DNA of 64,000 nt, from contig NOKP01000049.1 of assembly GCA_002682825.1 (NCBI GenBank), forward strand, positions 64,010 through 128,009, in the 5' to 3' direction. Under the pieces are notes generated by a model. That model was not told the DNA's origin, did no database searches, and saw only the letters and a list, made by a program, of their open reading frames with translations. This document shows, piece after piece, positions 61,512 through 64,000 of the stretch. Source of the stretch: Neonectria sp. B-13. Taxonomy: Eukaryota; Ascomycota; Sordariomycetes; Hypocreales; Nectriaceae. A program made the position numbers and the translations under genes. Each line of letters opens with the position of its first letter. Position 1 is the stretch's first letter.

Positions 61512-62792
61512 CGTCGCATGATACCCTGGGCTGATTTCAAAGATGAGACCTCGCTAACGGGATTAATGAGGGCTCTATCAATATAGCTGTTCATTCCCTT
61601 ACCACTGAGCTCAGATTATGATCCATGTCCATAAATCGCGACTTTGGGGGAGGTGGGAGGAAGGATAGAGGGTGGTTGTTTGATGAAAAGACGAAGTCAT
61701 AGTCCTGAAAAGATGGGCAGCGTTGCTCCCTTAAGTACTCCTCCACACCACGTGCCAGTCTTCCAAAAGGTCTTGCTAGACCTCTTTAGTCAATGCCTTG
61801 CTGCGTCTGGGTGAGGATGATGGTATTAGACTGATCAGGTAGTTGAATGCAAGCTGTCACTGTGGACTGAGAAAAGGAAGCCTGTATATTCACCAGCTAC
61901 CACAAGTACTGCGTGCTTTAAATCTGTTCGTCATCCTGTCCTGCCCTGGACTTCCTGAACTTCCTGGCCACAAGGGATCGCGAGCGGATGGTATTGAACC
62001 CGTACTCTGCCTCGAACACTTCATAATTCGGAAATGGAGATTACCAATCTTCCCTGTCTGCTTCGGTAATCCATTTGGTATCACAATATGCGCTTACGGA
62101 AATCCTGTAAGGCCTCGCCGTCTCCGGCAACCAGTCATGTTCATTAACCATCGTCTCCTGATCAATCATCGTATACAAATAGGAGAAGCTACTCACACCA
62201 CAGTGGTCCCGGTGGTCATAGCATCTGGGAGAAGAAGTAGAAAAACATCAAAGGCACCCAGACGACGGAATTTGCTCAGGTTTGATACTAGGTTACAGAC
62301 GCTCGACTTCCAGTCGCCGTGGAGGTAGCCAGAGGGTCTTGGTTCTCAAGTGAGGCTGAACTTTTGGGTTTAGTACTCTGGCCTGGCGGCTTCCAGCCCA
62401 GCCTCTTCCGCCTATTTATCTATAACGCCCCTTGATCGCGCCGTGGATTCAAACTTCAGTTGCGCCAGCTCATTGACTAGTCTACAGAGAAGCGACCGGA
62501 TGGTGACCGTGGAAGTAGACAGAGGAACACTATGGATAGTGCCAATGGACTCGAAGGAATGAGTTTTATCACATGCCAAGAGTCAACACAGTTGGAGCAT
62601 CACCAGAGCCCTTACCTGCTTTTTCTTTCTTCGTCTTCCGTACTTCAAACTGGCTTGACCATGTTTAGTTTAATGTGTATTTAGATGTTAAAGCCCATGC
62701 AGATCGCTCATATGCTGTCCTACACTGAGAACCCCCATTTCAAGCGCTCCCTTTTTTGGCAAGGCCAGCTCGCTCATTTCGCCAGATACCAT
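61512..62792. other. accessory intergenic region with gene relic
   Basis: AT-richer DNA without an intact gene. It contains the relic described separately. A protein-like minus-strand frame at about 62560-62420 (LLCRLVNELAQLKFES) ends in TAG and may belong to the same decayed gene. Confidence 0.5.
61918..62327 (-). pseudogene. relic of an unrecognised fungal gene
   Basis: Minus-strand frames look like coding remnants. One reads YLHGDWKSSVCNLVSNLSKF and ends in TGA. After about 40 bp a second frame reads ETMVNEHDWLPETARPYRIS and then CDTKWITEADREDW, is broken by TAA, and continues in the same frame as SPFPNYEVFEAEYGFN to a proper stop at 61918-61920. The sense of the peptide on both sides of the TAA suggests a nonsense mutation in a former exon. 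No function can be assigned. Confidence 0.4.
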
Positions 62793-63986
62793 CTACATCA
62801 ACCAAGACCAAGGGGTAGCGTCCTGTAGCGCACAATACACACTACCGGATTTAGCCGCCTCGCTGATGTGCCACTCACTCCGAGCCACCGACTTCCTAAC
62901 CGTGCTTCGAAACAAGTCGCTTCTTAGATCGTTAGGATCGGAGGCGTTGAGTGAAACCATGTCAGCAAGGCGGCGTAGGCGACTGATTGGAAGGCCATAT
63001 GCTTCGGCAACGTAAGAGCCTTGTCTTCTCAAACATGCACTCATAGGACTGTTAATCTCGACAATGTTCCTATTGAATTCCAACCAATGAATAGTATCGA
63101 TATTTCGTCGTCGTTCTGAGAGCCAATGATCCAACAAAGTGAAATTGGAGTTCCGTATGAAGGGTCGGTATATATCACCATAGTCAAAGAACACTGAGTT
63201 GCTATCCTTGAAATGCCGAATAGTAGGGTCCATTGAGTCTGCGCGGTAGAACTCAAACCCTCTCTCCCGATACTTTGTGACTGCTTTCTCAACTGCTCGC
63301 CTTCGCCGAGTGTAGCTCTGTTCCCAACGTACTACTTTCTTGGAGCTGGCATGATGATAGTACATATGGCTAGCACACCATCCTCCGAGAAAGCATTGAA
63401 CATGGGTAGCATAGAAGTCTTTGATGAAGCTCAAACAATTCCGAATTCCCGCATAATAACAGCCGATTATCAACTGGACAGGCTGCCGGCCATGTGCTGT
63501 CTGAATCGATCCTCGCATTATGTTGAATGATTGTCCCAAGGAATCCTGATAGTTTGTGCAATCTTCTCTTGGAGTTTGCTGGTCAGATCCAATAGGTTCG
63601 ACGATGACCCGGTTGTTGATGTCATTGTAGACCCAATAACTTTCAGCCTGGGTTCTTGACGTAGTGAATGACTGTAAGGCTTTGTGTAACCGATCACCCA
63701 TGAGCCTGGGAATCTCTTCTAGGGACAGTGTAGACGCCCAAGAAGAAAGAGTGTCCAAGACCTTCGTGCTGACTTGAATTTTTCGGTTTTCCAGTAAGGC
63801 GTTGGTGATAGCATCCCCCTCGAGATCCCACACTACACCACATAACGAAAGGACGTTGACCATGTCCGCAACGGACTCTTTATAACCGGGAACATAAAAG
63901 TCCCAGTCGGAGTCAGGTGCAGTTGATCCGGGGACAAAGAAATCCAACGCACGTGAGCCGCTCAAAATGCAGCCAGTATCAAACAT
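62793..63986 (-). CDS. intronless protein with nucleotidyltransferase-like N-terminus
   Basis: A single frame of 397 residues starts at the ATG at 63986 and stops at 62793-62795. The frame stays open to the window edge upstream of the ATG, so the true N-terminus may lie outside. Near the start is SGSRALDFF, 14 residues later DSDWDFYV. This GS..DxD spacing is the first two thirds of a polymerase-beta-type nucleotidyltransferase core. The third acidic strand is not obvious: VQLIIG could be that strand without its Asp, so activity is doubtful. Further blocks: a KALQSFTTSRTQAESYWVYND region, FLGGWCASHMYYHHAS, a YRERGFEFYRAD segment and a Trp-rich end (DATPWSWLM). There is no signal peptide or membrane span. 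I recall similar unnamed proteins in Sordariomycetes, but cannot name a family. Confidence 0.72.
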   Translation of the reverse strand: MFDTGCILSGSRALDFFVPGSTAPDSDWDFYVPGYKESVADMVNVLSLCGVVWDLEGDAITNALLENRKIQVSTKVLDTLSSWASTLSLEEIPRLMGDRLHKALQSFTTSRTQAESYWVYNDINNRVIVEPIGSDQQTPREDCTNYQDSLGQSFNIMRGSIQTAHGRQPVQLIIGCYYAGIRNCLSFIKDFYATHVQCFLGGWCASHMYYHHASSKKVVRWEQSYTRRRRAVEKAVTKYRERGFEFYRADSMDPTIRHFKDSNSVFFDYGDIYRPFIRNSNFTLLDHWLSERRRNIDTIHWLEFNRNIVEINSPMSACLRRQGSYVAEAYGLPISRLRRLADMVSLNASDPNDLRSDLFRSTVRKSVARSEWHISEAAKSGSVYCALQDATPWSWLM

Positions 63987-64000
63987 AGCGGCAAGGAGCG

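Noticed and set aside
61843..62328. 161-codon plus-strand frame
   Set aside because: The minus strand carries the better coding signal (collinear peptide and a relic stop); the plus frame has no domain.

Overview
The window is nuclear DNA from a filamentous ascomycete, most likely Sordariomycetes and plausibly Hypocreales. The evidence is the short introns (about 45-115 bp, GT..AG, often with a CTAAC/CTGAC-type branch site), the compact multi-exon genes, the GC-rich intergenic DNA with pyrimidine-rich leaders, and a gene set typical of Pezizomycotina (lunapark, GRIP golgin, SRPK, IWS1, Brl1/Brr6, Pex16, Spt8, Zn2Cys6 and C2H2 regulators). I rebuilt the gene models by joining reading frames across splice sites. 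Every joined model closes in frame, but splice sites and starts are predictions without transcript support.

Layout. 1-10.7 kb holds no gene I can support, only low-complexity DNA, simple repeats and a long pyrimidine-rich leader to a SWIRM-domain gene (10803-11978, +). Housekeeping block 1 holds a GRIP golgin (14002-17641, -) divergent from a lunapark gene (18680-19942, +), which converges on an SRPK kinase (20663-22418, -). 22.4-28.2 kb has no confident gene, one doubtful ORF (24053-24811, -) and a 100-base run of N. Block 2 holds IWS1 (28184-29590, -) divergent from a Brl1/Brr6 gene (30003-31563, +), then a Zn2Cys6 factor (33657-36362, +) and PEX16 (37553-38853, +). A second gene-free stretch (38.9-46.1 kb) precedes a polyQ C2H2 regulator (46088-48107, +). 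An unrecognised single-exon gene (49627-50808, +), SPT8 (51299-53572, -) and an NFX1-type SF1 helicase (54293-57868, -) follow.

From about 59.6 kb the sequence changes character. An 18-bp GC-rich minisatellite abuts an AT-rich inverted repeat. Beyond it lie a frameshifted MFS transporter relic, a small cysteine-containing gene of DUF3716 type, a second gene relic with an in-frame stop, and an intronless gene (62793-63986, -) whose N-terminus carries a nucleotidyltransferase-like GS..DxD signature. This looks like accessory DNA, and the last gene is the best candidate for something undescribed.

Functionally, the conserved genes cover chromatin and transcription (SWIRM protein, Spt8/SAGA, Iws1, Zn2Cys6, C2H2), RNA metabolism (SRPK, Hrr1/ZNFX1-like helicase) and membrane biology (Golgi golgin, ER lunapark, nuclear-envelope Brl1/Brr6, peroxisomal Pex16). 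They are neighbours rather than a pathway cluster. I saw no secondary-metabolite cluster, CRISPR array, rRNA or tRNA gene.
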